Positions 17,046 through 26,372 are shown, counted from the first letter of the stretch. The stretch: DNA of 64,000 nt from JASGDN01 sp049841275 (GCA_049841275.1 JASGDN010000012.1:18588-82587); one strand, 5' to 3'. Notes: a model not told the origin generated them from the letters alone. Made by a program: numbers and translations.

Positions 17046-17747
17046 TCAGTGGCGGCCGGATGTGTCAGGTGAATCGACGGGTGTGTGGTAATCCGGGCGT
17101 GCGCCGTGAATCGGACGAGCATTTGGCTGGCCGGTGACATCCATCGCCAGGTAGTAGACGAGTTCGGTCTCGCCGGGATTGGCGAAGGCGTGGACGCAGT
17201 CGCCGTCGTAGTAGATGCTGTCGCCTGTCTCGAGCGTGTATGGCGTGCCGTCGATCGTCAGCAGGAGGGTGCCTTGCTCGATCGCGACATACTCCCGCGA
17301 GCCAGGTCCGTGTGGCGAGAATGCTCCGGCATCGACGCCTGGACCGATAGTCGTGCGCATGAACTCGAACTCGACGCCCGGTACGACGGGCGACAGGATG
17401 CGCCGTTCCCAGCCGGATGGATCGCGTGCGACATCCTGTTCGGCATGGCGGCGGACGATGACCCGCGCCGCGTCCTCGTCGTCCAGCAAGCGGGCGATGC
17501 TGGTCCCGAGGGCGGTGGCGATGCGGTCGAGGATGAGCACGGTCGGCACCTTGTCGCCGTTCTCGACGGCGGAAAGCATGCTGCGGCTCACCCCGGACCG
17601 CCCGGCGAGCCCATCGAGCGAGAGCCCGCGCTTCGCACGCTCGGCCCGGATGCGCTCGCCGAGATCGGCCATCTCGAGACCGTTGGAGAGCCGCTGGCTA
17701 CTCCGGATGGTTGGATGTGTCGTGGGTGACAATGATCCAGACGGCAT
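17046..17747 (-). CDS. XRE-family regulator with C-terminal cupin sensor
   Basis: The protein has 233 residues. The ATG at 17747 is preceded by GAGGAGGAT. The N-terminal helix-turn-helix (RIRAERAKRGLSLDGLAGRSGVSRS split over residues 32-60) is followed by a cupin domain (EYVAIEQGTLLLTIDG, GDSIYYDGDCVHAFAN). Regulators of this type sense small metabolites and often control amino-acid or polyamine genes. The next gene downstream is the PLP decarboxylase, a natural target. Two 12-bp direct repeats at 17779-17811 lie just upstream and are candidate binding sites. Confidence 0.88.
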   Translation of the reverse strand: MPSGSLSPTTHPTIRSSQRLSNGLEMADLGERIRAERAKRGLSLDGLAGRSGVSRSMLSAVENGDKVPTVLILDRIATALGTSIARLLDDEDAARVIVRRHAEQDVARDPSGWERRILSPVVPGVEFEFMRTTIGPGVDAGAFSPHGPGSREYVAIEQGTLLLTIDGTPYTLETGDSIYYDGDCVHAFANPGETELVYYLAMDVTGQPNARPIHGARPDYHTPVDSPDTSGRH

Positions 17748-17778
17748 GAAGATCCTCCTCTATCGCGAATCAGGATAT

Positions 17779-17811
17779 CACGATGGTGGAGGATGTCAAC
17801 ACGATGGTGGA
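17779..17811. promoter_or_regulatory. Two direct repeats, candidate XRE-cupin operator
   Basis: CACGATGGTGGA occurs at 17779-17790 and again at 17800-17811, 21 bp apart, i.e. on the same face of the helix. The repeats lie 32 bp upstream of the XRE-cupin start and 89 bp upstream of the divergent RraA-like gene, so either or both could be regulated. Confidence 0.5.
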
Positions 17812-17899
17812 AATTGCCGGTCTTTGCCGAACGTCCGCTGGCCGCTACACTGCCGGAGATATGCATCCGACCCGTCATCCGCCCGAATCGAGGTGTCAC

Positions 17900-18619
17900 A
17901 TGCCCGCGCTTGCCGATCCCTTTGCCGGTCGCTCCTCGCTCGACGAGGCGATGCTCGCCTTCCTGGGTGGCGTCGATAGCCCGACCGTGGCCAATGCCGT
18001 GGAAACCTTTAGCGTTCGCGACCGTTGCGATGGGTTCATCGGCGGCCAGATCCAGTGCCAGTTCCCCGATCTGGGCCCGATGGTTGGGCGGGCGCTGACT
18101 GTCACGATGTCAAACGCGCCGGGTCCGGTCGCGGGGCGCGATGGATACTGGCGACTTTGGGAGACGCTCGCGGCGTGTTCGGGGCCGGTCGTGCTGGCGG
18201 TGGCGGATGCAAGCGGCGCCCCGCATCGGGTCGCGTTTGCCGGCGAGATCATGACGACCCTCGCGCAGCGTCTCGGCGCCGTCGGGATGGTCACCGATGG
18301 CGCCTTCCGCGATGTGGACGAGGTCCATGCGCTGGGCTTCCACTACTTCATGAAATATCCGGTGGTCTCCCACGCGAACTTCTGGATCGAGTCGGTCGGT
18401 GAGCCGGTGGTGCTCGATGGTGAGCGGATCGAGACTGGCGACATCCTGCACGGCGACCGCAATGGCATCGTCGTGATCCCGGATGCGGTGCTGCCGGGTC
18501 TGGAAGAAGCGGTCGGGAAGATTCGTGCGAGCGAGGCAGCAGACATGGCCTTCATCCGGAGCCCCGAGTTCACGCTGGACGGCCTGAAGACGAGGAAGGG
18601 ATACGGCTCTCCGGCGTGA
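17900..18619 (+). CDS. RraA-family protein (HMG/CHA aldolase-like)
   Basis: The protein has 239 residues from the ATG at 17900 with GAGGTG seven bases upstream; an ATG at 17861 has poorer spacing. The RraA fold is shown by VGRALTVTMSN, a GAVGMVTDGAFRDVDEV stretch containing the catalytic-type D-G-x-x-R-D, and DILHGDRNGIVVIP near the C-terminus. Family members are aldolases acting on 4-hydroxy-4-methyl-2-oxoglutarate or oxaloacetate decarboxylases, or regulators of RNase E. With no RNase E context here, a metabolic role is more likely. Confidence 0.85.
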   Translation: MPALADPFAGRSSLDEAMLAFLGGVDSPTVANAVETFSVRDRCDGFIGGQIQCQFPDLGPMVGRALTVTMSNAPGPVAGRDGYWRLWETLAACSGPVVLAVADASGAPHRVAFAGEIMTTLAQRLGAVGMVTDGAFRDVDEVHALGFHYFMKYPVVSHANFWIESVGEPVVLDGERIETGDILHGDRNGIVVIPDAVLPGLEEAVGKIRASEAADMAFIRSPEFTLDGLKTRKGYGSPA

Positions 18620-18673
18620 GGTGGACGAGCGCATCTCGCGGCACCTTGTGCGATCGGGTGTGTGTTTGCTGGT

Positions 18674-18701
18674 CCGTAGATACGGAATTGCGTATTTACG
18701 G
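18674..18701. terminator. Stem-loop between convergent genes
   Basis: CCGTAGATACG and CGTATTTACGG form 11-bp arms with one mismatch around a six-base loop. It follows the RraA-like gene (ends 18619), and its 3' arm contains the stop of the minus-strand DprA-like gene (18696). Confidence 0.45.
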
Positions 18702-19982
18702 GGACGGTGAAGCGTCGGACCTCGGGTGGACGGCGTATCGCACCGGCGAGGTCAGGCGCGTCGCGTCCCGCCGCTCGACTGCCTGGAAGACCCACATGCG
18801 CGTCTGCTCTGGCGTCAGGTCCAGTGCGGCTGCCAGCTCCGGGATCGTAGTCGAGGTCTCGGGCAGGCTCTGCCAGCATACGATGAAGCTGCGGTACAGC
18901 GTTTCTCCGGGTATTTCCTCTGGCGGTGTATTTCCGGCGCCAACTGTCGGCAGTGCGGGGGCGTCTTCCCGTTGGCGTGGCGGTGGGGCTGGGCGCTCGG
19001 CGAGTGGGAGCGCGCCCATGTGCAGCAGGAGCGGATTGCCGGATCGCTGGTCGTCCGATGGCGCGACCCAGACCGGTCCCCAGCCGCGCCGGAGTGCCTC
19101 CCGCGCTCCCACGAACGAGCCGCCCTTGCCTTCCGACGAGGCGACGACGATGGTGTCATCGGCGAGGCAGTAGATGAGGCGGTTGCGGCCCATCGCGTTG
19201 GCGGTGCTGAAGGGGGCATCCGGCGCGTAGGGGGAGACGAGCGTGAGCGTGCCCGCCGCGAGGTGTTCCGCATGGACGACTTTTGTCGCCTGTCGTGTGA
19301 GTGAATCCCCGAGCAGGACGATTGCCGATCCCCCGCCGAGGAAGGCGCCTTGTACGGCCCGTTCATCGACGCCCCGCGCGCCGCCGCTGATGACGGTCCG
19401 GCCGCCGCGTGCCTCCGCTGCGCCGAGTTCCTGCGCCAGGGTCAGCGTTGCTACCTGCGTATCGCGCGATCCGACGATCCCTGTCCCGCCGCTATCCAGC
19501 AGGTGATGCGCACCGACGCCGAAGAGGACCGGCGGGATTGCATCCCCGAGCCGCGCCGTGAGGCGGGCACGGGGATAGCTGCGGTCCTTGCGCCTGAGTA
19601 TCCAGATGCCCTGGGATGTCCATTGCAAGACCGCGCGGTCGATGGCGTCCTGCCGTGCGATGAGTGCGACGATGCGTTCGACCGGCATGGTGCGGTCGGA
19701 CCAGCCGTCGAGGAGATCTTCCGGATGATTCGGAAGCGCGAGGGCGTCGCGGTCTCGCTCCTGCAACCAGCGCGCGAGCCGCGTCAATTCGGACGCATCG
19801 AGAGGCTGTGGTTGCGTCTGCGAAGAGGGCCGGTCGGGCGAGACGGTACGGGGGCCATCCAGGCGAAGGGTGAGGATGAGCGCGAGCCGCGTCGCCGGGG
19901 AGACGCCGGGAATCGTCGAAACCCCATCATCGGGCTCGATGAAGAGTTGTCGTATCGCGCCCATTGTGCTCTGCATCGCCAT
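18696..19982 (-). CDS. DprA/Smf-like Rossmann-fold protein
   Basis: The protein has 428 residues. The central domain has the DprA signatures GIVGSRDT (168-175), VISGGARGVDERAVQGA (197-213) and GRNRLIYCLADDTIVV, with the KGGSFVGAREAL block that normally reads SGSL. The N-terminus has a SPATRLALILTL helix, and the C-terminus has a predicted winged helix (TIPELAAALDLTPEQTRMWVFQAVERR). Canonical DprA loads RecA on incoming single-stranded DNA. This copy is divergent and has no competence genes beside it, so a different nucleic-acid or nucleotide-binding role remains possible. Confidence 0.75.
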   Translation of the reverse strand: MAMQSTMGAIRQLFIEPDDGVSTIPGVSPATRLALILTLRLDGPRTVSPDRPSSQTQPQPLDASELTRLARWLQERDRDALALPNHPEDLLDGWSDRTMPVERIVALIARQDAIDRAVLQWTSQGIWILRRKDRSYPRARLTARLGDAIPPVLFGVGAHHLLDSGGTGIVGSRDTQVATLTLAQELGAAEARGGRTVISGGARGVDERAVQGAFLGGGSAIVLLGDSLTRQATKVVHAEHLAAGTLTLVSPYAPDAPFSTANAMGRNRLIYCLADDTIVVASSEGKGGSFVGAREALRRGWGPVWVAPSDDQRSGNPLLLHMGALPLAERPAPPPRQREDAPALPTVGAGNTPPEEIPGETLYRSFIVCWQSLPETSTTIPELAAALDLTPEQTRMWVFQAVERRDATRLTSPVRYAVHPRSDASPSP

Positions 19983-20091
19983 GCTCCGCCGCTTGCCCGG
20001 AATCAGATGAGAACAAATGTACTTCTTGGCGGCGGATTTTGGAATGGTGCATCGGAAATGATGTCGCGAACGGCCGCCGAGGTCGGTTCTC

Positions 20092-21138
20092 TCAGTGCGG
20101 CGCTACGTCGATGACGGTGACGCCGCCCGTCCACCTCCCGGTGCGCATTGCCTCCATCGTCGCCGGCACCTCCTCCAGCCTGATCCGCGTGTCGATCAGG
20201 TCCTGCGGCCGCAATGCCCCGGTCGCGATCAGGTCGAGCAGCGCGGGATAGCCGTGTGCCGCCATCCCGTGGCTGCCGAGCACCGAGAGTTCCTTCGCGA
20301 TCACCGCTGGCATGGGAATGCGCGGGTCTTCGGCCAGTAGCCCGATCTGGACGTGCCGTCCCTGGATACCCAAAGCCGAGATCGCGGTCGCCACGGTCTC
20401 CTCCCGGCCGAGCGCCTCCACCGAGACATCGACGCCCTCCGGGGCGATGTGCCGGATCGCGTGCAGGATCTCCTGCCGGGAGAGGCTTGTGCTGTCGATG
20501 GTCGCGGCAGCGCCGAATCGCTTGGCGCGTTCCAGCGCCGCCGGGGAGATGTCCACACCGATTACGCGCGCGCCGAGCGCGACGCCGATCATCACGGCGC
20601 TCAGGCCCACGCCGCCGCAGCCGACGACCAACAGCGTCTCGCCCGGCTGGAGTTTGCCCTGGTTCGTCAGGCCGTGGAAGGCGGTTGCGAAACGACAACC
20701 GAGGAGGGCCGCTGCTCCGCCATCGACTGCGTCCGGCACGGCGATCAGGTTGACATCGGCGTTGTGGATCGCGACCTCCTCAGCGTAGGAGCCCCAATGC
20801 GTGAAGCCGGGTTGCGTCTGGTTCCGGCAGACCTGTCCCTGGCCGCGGTCGCATTCCGGGCAGTGCCCGCATGCGCAGACGAACGGCACCGTCACCCGTT
20901 GCCCGATGTGGAATCGCGTCACCTCCGGCCCGAGGCGCGCGATCGTCCCGACCAGTTCGTGACCGGGGACGTGTGGCACGACGATGTCCTTGTCTTTCCC
21001 CTGCCAGCCGAAGAGGTCGCTGCGGCAGAGGCCGGTCGTCTCGACGCGGACGACCACGCCCGATGCCGACGGCTCCGGTGCGGGAACGTCGACGAGATGG
21101 GGCGTGGCTCCGAAGGTTTCGTACAGGATGGCGCGCAT
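20092..21138 (-). CDS. Zinc-dependent medium-chain alcohol dehydrogenase
   Basis: The protein has 348 residues. The catalytic-zinc ligands are in TTGLCRSD and the GHELVG motif. The structural-zinc cysteines are in CACGHCPECDRGQGQVC. The nucleotide-binding loop is LVVGCGGVGLSAVMIG, followed by VIGVDISPAAL, so NAD is the probable cofactor. It should oxidise an alcohol or polyol; the substrate is not predictable. It is monocistronic, with 109 bases to the DprA-like gene. Confidence 0.92.
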   Translation of the reverse strand: MRAILYETFGATPHLVDVPAPEPSASGVVVRVETTGLCRSDLFGWQGKDKDIVVPHVPGHELVGTIARLGPEVTRFHIGQRVTVPFVCACGHCPECDRGQGQVCRNQTQPGFTHWGSYAEEVAIHNADVNLIAVPDAVDGGAAALLGCRFATAFHGLTNQGKLQPGETLLVVGCGGVGLSAVMIGVALGARVIGVDISPAALERAKRFGAAATIDSTSLSRQEILHAIRHIAPEGVDVSVEALGREETVATAISALGIQGRHVQIGLLAEDPRIPMPAVIAKELSVLGSHGMAAHGYPALLDLIATGALRPQDLIDTRIRLEEVPATMEAMRTGRWTGGVTVIDVAPH

Positions 21139-21309
21139 CTGGGTGATTCCTGCAGGGTGCGGCTGGACGGTGCGGCGGTGCGACTGGCGGGATTGTCCGT
21201 GACGATGTCTGCTTCGCCAAGCGCCGCTGCCTCGATCGTCAGTGTCCTGCTTCCCTCATGCCGGGCCACACGATGAGGAACGGCGGAGATGGGTCGTTCC
21301 GGCGAGCGG

Positions 21310-22848
21310 TCACCCCATGCGGATCGGCGCTTCCGGATACTTGTAGCGTGTCTGGCGCTGGCGGCGCATAAGCGCGTAGACCAGCGTCAAGGGCCCGAAG
21401 CGCCCGAAGAACATCGCGGCGCACACCACGAGCTTGCCTGCCGTGGAGAGGTCGGGCGTGATACCGGTCGTCAGTCCGGCCGTCGCTGCCGCGCTCATCG
21501 CCTCCAGCATCAGGTCCAGGAGCGTGAGGTCGTTCGGCCCCAGCACATCCTCCGTGAACCCCAGCAGCAGGGTGAAGATGAAATGCATGCTCAGGTAGAC
21601 CGCGATGATCGCCATCGCCCGGAAGATGAGGAGTGTCGGGATGCGGCGCTTGAAGATTTGTGTCTGTGTCTCACCGCGCAATGTGTTGATCACGGCGACG
21701 AAGACCACCGCCGCTGTCGCCAGCTTGATGCCGCCCGCCGTCGAGCCGGATGCGCCGCCGACCATCATCATGCCGATCCACAGGAAGACGGTCGGCGAGT
21801 GGACATTGCCGAAACTGACGGTCGTGAAACCCGCCGTGCGCACCGAGGCGCTCTGGAAGATCGCGACCATCGGCCGGGCCCAGTCCGGGGTATGCGTCAG
21901 CGCGGCATTCCACTCCGTGAGCAGGAAGAGCACGGCGCCGGTTCCCACCAGAATCGCGTTCGTCAGCAGCACGAGTTTGGTGTCGAGATGGAACCGCGAC
22001 CACTTGCGCGTCTTCCAGGCATCGTCCAGGACCATGTAGGAGAGCGCCCCGGTCTGGATCAGGAGGACGATCGTGACGTTGATCCACGGCGAGGTCTCGT
22101 ACCGGCTGAGTGAGGCGAAGTTGCCCTGCAGGTCGAATCCCGCGTTGCAGAAGGCCGAGACGGCGTGGAAGATCCCGTACCACAGCGCCACCAGCGGCGA
22201 TTCGTCGCGCAGGAAGCGGATCGTGAGGAGCACCGCGCCGATCCCCTCGGTGATGAACATGAAGCGGAAGATACGCTTCGAGAGGTTCACCGCCTCCGCC
22301 AGCGACATCGCTGGGGAGCCATCCTGCAGCATGATCGCGTCACGCAGGCTGCTCCCGCGCCCGAGTGAGACGAGCACGATCGAGGCGCCGACCATGAACC
22401 CGAGCCCGCCCAGCTGCATCAGGACGAGGATCACGGCCTCACCGAACAGGCTCCAGTGGTCCTGCGTGTCGACCACGGCCAGTCCGGTGACGGCGGAGGC
22501 CGACATCGCGGTGAAGATGGCGTCGATCGGCCGTGTCGATTGCCCGCGTTCGGTCGCGAATGGCAGCATCAGCAGCAGCGATCCCAACGCCACGACCAGT
22601 AGGAAGCCGCCGACGAAGAGTTTCGCGTGACCCTGGATCGTCGGGGTCGCGAGGTGTTCCGGCTCCTCGGGAATCGCGATGATCTGGGTGGCGTCGAGCC
22701 GCTTGCGCACGACCCGGTTGCCCGGTAACCGCCTGTAGGACGACGTCGTTCGCGAAATGCGCGGCGTCCTCGGGGACGGGACGGTATCCATGTCTAGGGA
22801 TGCCCCGTCGTTGGGGGAGCCTGGCGTCGGGCAGGCGTCGGGTGGCAC
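21310..22848 (-). CDS. TrkH/KtrB-family potassium transporter subunit
   Basis: The protein has 512 residues if it starts at the GTG at 22848 (AGGTG lies ten bases upstream); an ATG at 22791 would remove 19 residues. It shows four pore-helix repeats of the K+ transporter type: SASAVTGLAVVDT, AVSAFCNAGFDL, SASVRTAGFTTVSF and SAAATAGLTTGIT, each with the filter glycine. The C-terminus is basic. It is the ion-conducting membrane subunit and pairs with the RCK-domain subunit encoded immediately upstream (22907-23632). The long N-terminal cytoplasmic stretch is a little unusual. Confidence 0.92.
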   Translation of the reverse strand: MPPDACPTPGSPNDGASLDMDTVPSPRTPRISRTTSSYRRLPGNRVVRKRLDATQIIAIPEEPEHLATPTIQGHAKLFVGGFLLVVALGSLLLMLPFATERGQSTRPIDAIFTAMSASAVTGLAVVDTQDHWSLFGEAVILVLMQLGGLGFMVGASIVLVSLGRGSSLRDAIMLQDGSPAMSLAEAVNLSKRIFRFMFITEGIGAVLLTIRFLRDESPLVALWYGIFHAVSAFCNAGFDLQGNFASLSRYETSPWINVTIVLLIQTGALSYMVLDDAWKTRKWSRFHLDTKLVLLTNAILVGTGAVLFLLTEWNAALTHTPDWARPMVAIFQSASVRTAGFTTVSFGNVHSPTVFLWIGMMMVGGASGSTAGGIKLATAAVVFVAVINTLRGETQTQIFKRRIPTLLIFRAMAIIAVYLSMHFIFTLLLGFTEDVLGPNDLTLLDLMLEAMSAAATAGLTTGITPDLSTAGKLVVCAAMFFGRFGPLTLVYALMRRQRQTRYKYPEAPIRMG

Positions 22849-22906
22849 GTCAGGACACCTGCTGCATGCGATTGGGCTGGGACAGCTGAGGGCAGTGCAT
22901 CATCGG

Positions 22907-23632
22907 TCAGCTGTCCGGCTGCCGGGATTGGGCCACGAAGGTCTCGATGTCGGCATCGGCGCCGACGATCACGAGTTCGTCGCGTGCCTGGATCTGCTCC
23001 TGGTAGTGCGGCACCGTGATGAGCGAGGCGCCGCGCTTGATGAGCAGTACGTTGATCTTGCCCGAGAGCTGGGCCGTGCATTCGCCGAGACTCTTGCCGA
23101 TCAGCGTGGATGGAGCCTCCAGTTTTGCGATGCCGGTGGTGGCGGAGAGCGAGAGGTAGTCGGTGATATGCCGTACGCCGAGCGAGTGGGCCAGACGCCG
23201 CCCAGCGTCCAGCTCCGGGAAGACCACGCGGTCTGCGCCGACCTTGCGCAGCAGTTCGCCGTGGAGGCTGGTCTTCGCTTTGGCGACCACCCACGGAATG
23301 CCGAGCTTCTTCAGCAGGAGTGTCGTGAGGACGCTCGCTTCCAGGTTCTCCGATTGCGCGGCGATGGCGACGTCGGACTGTTCGATGCCCAGCTGGAGAA
23401 GGAGTTCCTGATCGGTTCCATCTCCTTGCGCCGCGAGGGTGACGTGGTCCGCGATCTCCTGCACGATCTGGGCATCGAGGTCGACGGCGGTCACCTCGTA
23501 CCCAAGCTCGGTCAGCGTTCGGGCGAGGCTGCCGCCGAAGCGTCCCAGCCCGATAACCGCGACCCGCTCGTTTGGGCCCCGTTTGCGATCGTTGCCGTTG
23601 CCGTTGCCGCTTCCGAACCCGAGCACATTCAT
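22907..23632 (-). CDS. TrkA/KtrA-family potassium channel regulatory subunit (RCK)
   Basis: The protein has 241 residues. After a Gly/Asn-rich leader, an RCK_N Rossmann domain starts at VAVIGLGRFGGSLARTL (NAD or ATP site), with AVDLDAQIVQEIA and the acidic end of beta-2. The RCK_C domain begins near residue 165 (LEAPSTLIGKSLGE) and ends DELVIVGADADIE. One RCK pair makes it KtrA-like rather than the doubled TrkA of E. coli. It gates the membrane subunit encoded 58 bases downstream. Confidence 0.92.
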   Translation of the reverse strand: MNVLGFGSGNGNGNDRKRGPNERVAVIGLGRFGGSLARTLTELGYEVTAVDLDAQIVQEIADHVTLAAQGDGTDQELLLQLGIEQSDVAIAAQSENLEASVLTTLLLKKLGIPWVVAKAKTSLHGELLRKVGADRVVFPELDAGRRLAHSLGVRHITDYLSLSATTGIAKLEAPSTLIGKSLGECTAQLSGKINVLLIKRGASLITVPHYQEQIQARDELVIVGADADIETFVAQSRQPDS

Positions 23633-23716
23633 CGAGGCCTGTCCTGGACGTAGAGGTGATGCCCGGTGCCGGGCGCGAATCGTTCAGCCGTCATTGTAGG
23701 CGGTGCCGTCGGGCGC

Positions 23717-24733
23717 TCAGGCAAGCGGCGGCAGGGAGAGGACATCGACCGCATCGGTGTTGCTGACGGTGAAGGCGCTGGTGCTGCCCCCGATCGCATA
23801 GAGCAGGCCGCTGTGTGGGTCGGTTGCCGCCGCGATTCCGTGCCGAGCCACCGGTAGGCTGGGAAGATCGCTCCAGACATTGGCGGCAACGTCGTACCGC
23901 TGGACGTGATCGTAGATACCGGATCGTCCCTCGCCGCCAAGCACGACGACCGATCCTGCGTTTGTCGCGACGCCCATGCCGGAGCGCCCATCCGGAAGCG
24001 CCGCTCCAGCGGTCCATCCGTTGGACGTCGGGTCATACCGTTCGACAGCGGTGTCCATCTTCGGGTCGAACTGCCCACCGTTGCGTCCACCGATTGCGAT
24101 CAGGATGCCGCCAACGGTGGCGACAGCCAGATGCTCGCGTGCGGTCGGCATGGCCGGGAGCGTCTCCCACGTTCCGGTGACTGGGTCGAATGCCGCGACA
24201 TCTGCCGTCGCAGGCCCGGAAAGATCGCCCGACGAGCCGCCGACTGTGAGGATCCTGCCATCCAGCACCGCGCAGCCGAGTGCGCCACGCGGTCCCTGCG
24301 GCAGCGATAGCAGGGACCGCCACGCATCGTCCTCCAAGTCGTAGCGCCAGGCGGTATCGGTCGCGGTGTTCTTCGCGTCGTGACCGCCGATGGCGTAGAT
24401 GGCGTTGTCGAGTGCCGCCAGTCCAAGGTGATGGCGTGGCGCCGGCAAGGAGGCCAGTTCCGTCCATGTGCCGGTTGCCGGATCGAGTCGGGAGAATGCC
24501 TGTTCCGCCCCGAATCCGCCCGCGACGTAGATCTTGCCATCAAGCGTGGCGGCGGTGAACTCGGACCGGGGCACCGGCAACGATGGGCCGGGCGTCCACC
24601 CCGTTTCCGCGGCTGGCGATGGCGATGCCGGTTGTGCTGCCGCCGGGAATCCCGTGAGGACGCCCGCACCGGCGGCGAGCATGGCGGCGCGGCGGGTGAG
24701 CCGAACGGCGTCGGGATGCGGTCGATACGGCAT
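23717..24733 (-). CDS. Secreted Kelch-repeat beta-propeller protein
   Basis: The protein has 338 residues from the ATG at 24733 with GGAAAGGAT upstream. The N-terminus RLTRRAAMLAAGAGVLTG is a Tat-like signal ending at AAAQPA. About six Kelch repeats follow, each with a GG pair and a conserved Tyr/Trp spacing (IYVAGGFG, IYAIGGHD, ILTVGGSS, LIAIGGRN, VVVLGGEG, LYAIGGST). This predicts a complete six-bladed propeller outside the membrane. Kelch propellers bind proteins or sugars, or carry oxidase activity; no catalytic residues could be assigned. Confidence 0.85.
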   Translation of the reverse strand: MPYRPHPDAVRLTRRAAMLAAGAGVLTGFPAAAQPASPSPAAETGWTPGPSLPVPRSEFTAATLDGKIYVAGGFGAEQAFSRLDPATGTWTELASLPAPRHHLGLAALDNAIYAIGGHDAKNTATDTAWRYDLEDDAWRSLLSLPQGPRGALGCAVLDGRILTVGGSSGDLSGPATADVAAFDPVTGTWETLPAMPTAREHLAVATVGGILIAIGGRNGGQFDPKMDTAVERYDPTSNGWTAGAALPDGRSGMGVATNAGSVVVLGGEGRSGIYDHVQRYDVAANVWSDLPSLPVARHGIAAATDPHSGLLYAIGGSTSAFTVSNTDAVDVLSLPPLA

Positions 24734-24937
24734 GCGGCGATCCTTTCCATACGCGTTCGGCGAGCGATGTCTCCACCCTACCATCTTTAACCAGCAACGC
24801 GGCGGAATGTGCGTCCGTTCCCTGCCTGTCGACAGTCCGGTCGCGCCAGGGACCAGCGGTCGGGTATCCTGAGTGGGACAGGTACCCTCCGCATCGGGGC
24901 CATGCGCTCCGCCTTCTCCAGGGATATTCGGTACAGG

Positions 24938-25195
24938 ATGAGCGATTCCACCAACCAGATGGTCCAGATTGTCGGCTATGTCGTCATTGCGACGATCCTC
25001 GTGGTCGTCGGTGTCATGTTCATGATCCGTCGCCGGCAGTATTCCTTCGGGATGGTCTGCATCATCACCGCGGTCTTCATCTATGGCTTCGGCTATTACG
25101 TTTCCCAGGCCGACAAGATCCATATCGAGGAAGGCTCGCCGCAGGACAACCCGGAGGCATACGGGACGCCTGCCTATCGCATCGTCCATCCATGA
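24938..25195 (+). CDS. Small membrane protein
   Basis: The protein has 85 residues with two hydrophobic segments (IVGYVVIATILVVVGVMFMI, and CIITAVFIYGFGYYV) separated by a basic RRRQYSFG loop, and a polar C-terminal tail. It overlaps the next small gene by ATGA, so they are translated together. There is no family match from sequence. The ATG at 24938 lacks a strong ribosome binding site; an upstream ATG at 24902 is possible. Confidence 0.6.
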   Translation: MSDSTNQMVQIVGYVVIATILVVVGVMFMIRRRQYSFGMVCIITAVFIYGFGYYVSQADKIHIEEGSPQDNPEAYGTPAYRIVHP

Positions 25196-25422
25196 GTTCG
25201 ACGGATGTTGTTGTTGTCGGGATGGGGCTGGTGATCGCGCTGGCGGGCGTGGCCATGGCCCGGATCTCGAAGAAGGATCGCGGCGCGGGCATTGCCTTCG
25301 CCGCGATCGGCATTCTCGTCATCGTCGGCTATCTTCAAGCGTCCGATCACGCACCCCGGCCTGGCGACGGTTCTCCGACGCCGGAAGTCCCCTTCGCCTT
25401 TCCCGCGCCCACTCAGCCGTAG
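25192..25422 (+). CDS. Small membrane protein coupled to the preceding gene
   Basis: The protein has 76 residues. It has two hydrophobic segments (VVVVGMGLVIALAGVAM and GIAFAAIGILVIVGYL) around a short charged ISKKDRG loop, then a Pro-rich tail. The start overlaps the preceding stop (ATGA). The two small proteins probably form one membrane unit of unknown function. Confidence 0.6.
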   Translation: MSSTDVVVVGMGLVIALAGVAMARISKKDRGAGIAFAAIGILVIVGYLQASDHAPRPGDGSPTPEVPFAFPAPTQP

Positions 25423-25668
25423 CTTTGTCCGCGGGGTGCGTCTGCTCCATTCCGTAGATGTGGCCGTACAGTGGAATGCAGAACACCATAGTCATCCATG
25501 CGACATCGCCCCTACGTGGAACGACCCCTTGGGGTTGGCACTCCTTTTCGGATGCTGCTGTAAACGATGACCAGCTCGGTGTCTCAGCGACATGGGATGT
25601 GAAGACGGGTATGCTGGTCCCCATGTGCGGTGATGGAAAAGCCTGGAGCATCGGAGCTGACCGGTGCC

Positions 25669-26259
25669 TTACCGAGCGTCCGTGAATCCCGGCGACGCGC
25701 GAATCCAGGCGGCCAGTACCGCCGCGTTCTTCCCCAGGGGCTGCGCGCCGTCCAGTATCAGGTTGGGCACGATCCCCATCGCCTGCATGCGTTCCCACGT
25801 CGCATCGAGATGCCCCGTCCGTTCCCGGACCGTCGTGCCCCAGCGAAGGTCCCGCTCGGCGATGCGACGGAGCCGTTCCGCGTCCTCGATATCCAGCAAC
25901 ACGCGTGCATCCGCCTTCGGATACGGCTCCATCGCTTCGAGCAGCATCACCGGGCGCATCATGAACGGAATCCCGCCCGTATCCGACTGCCGGAAGAACG
26001 TGTCCCAATCGACGTCCGGCGTCGACATCTCCGTGCCGATGGGAAGCGCCAGCCGGGAAGCAAGGAGATTCCAGTCGTAGCGCAAGGGCAGCCGGTCGAA
26101 TGCTTCGCGCGGCATACCTGTCGGACGTGGCACCAGGAAGTAGTCCACCGCCACGCGGCTCGCAGTCTCCGTCCCGATCGCGGCGGCGGTGTGCTTCGCC
26201 AGCTGCGACTTCCCGGCGCCGGATGGCGCGTAGATCGCAATCGTCAGGGGGCGGTTCAT
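25669..26259 (-). CDS. P-loop kinase-like protein (uridine-kinase-type fold)
   Basis: The protein has 196 residues from the ATG at 26259. The Walker A motif APSGAGKSQ is at residues 10-18, followed by a VAVDYFLVPRPTGMPRE segment like the base-binding region of uridine/pantothenate kinases, and a VLLDIEDAERLRRIAERDLRWG helical lid. It probably phosphorylates a small metabolite; the substrate is unknown. It is divergent from the PhyH dioxygenase gene. The 246 bases between its end and 25422 show no further gene. Confidence 0.78.
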   Translation of the reverse strand: MNRPLTIAIYAPSGAGKSQLAKHTAAAIGTETASRVAVDYFLVPRPTGMPREAFDRLPLRYDWNLLASRLALPIGTEMSTPDVDWDTFFRQSDTGGIPFMMRPVMLLEAMEPYPKADARVLLDIEDAERLRRIAERDLRWGTTVRERTGHLDATWERMQAMGIVPNLILDGAQPLGKNAAVLAAWIRASPGFTDAR

Positions 26260-26372
26260 CGGGTGTCGCTCTCCTCGCGCGTCGTACGGCCTTGCGCGAC
26301 CGGGATCGGCGCGTATGATGCGGGCAACCGACCTCCGTTCGTTTCGTCCTGGCCCATCGTAAGGGGATTTGC

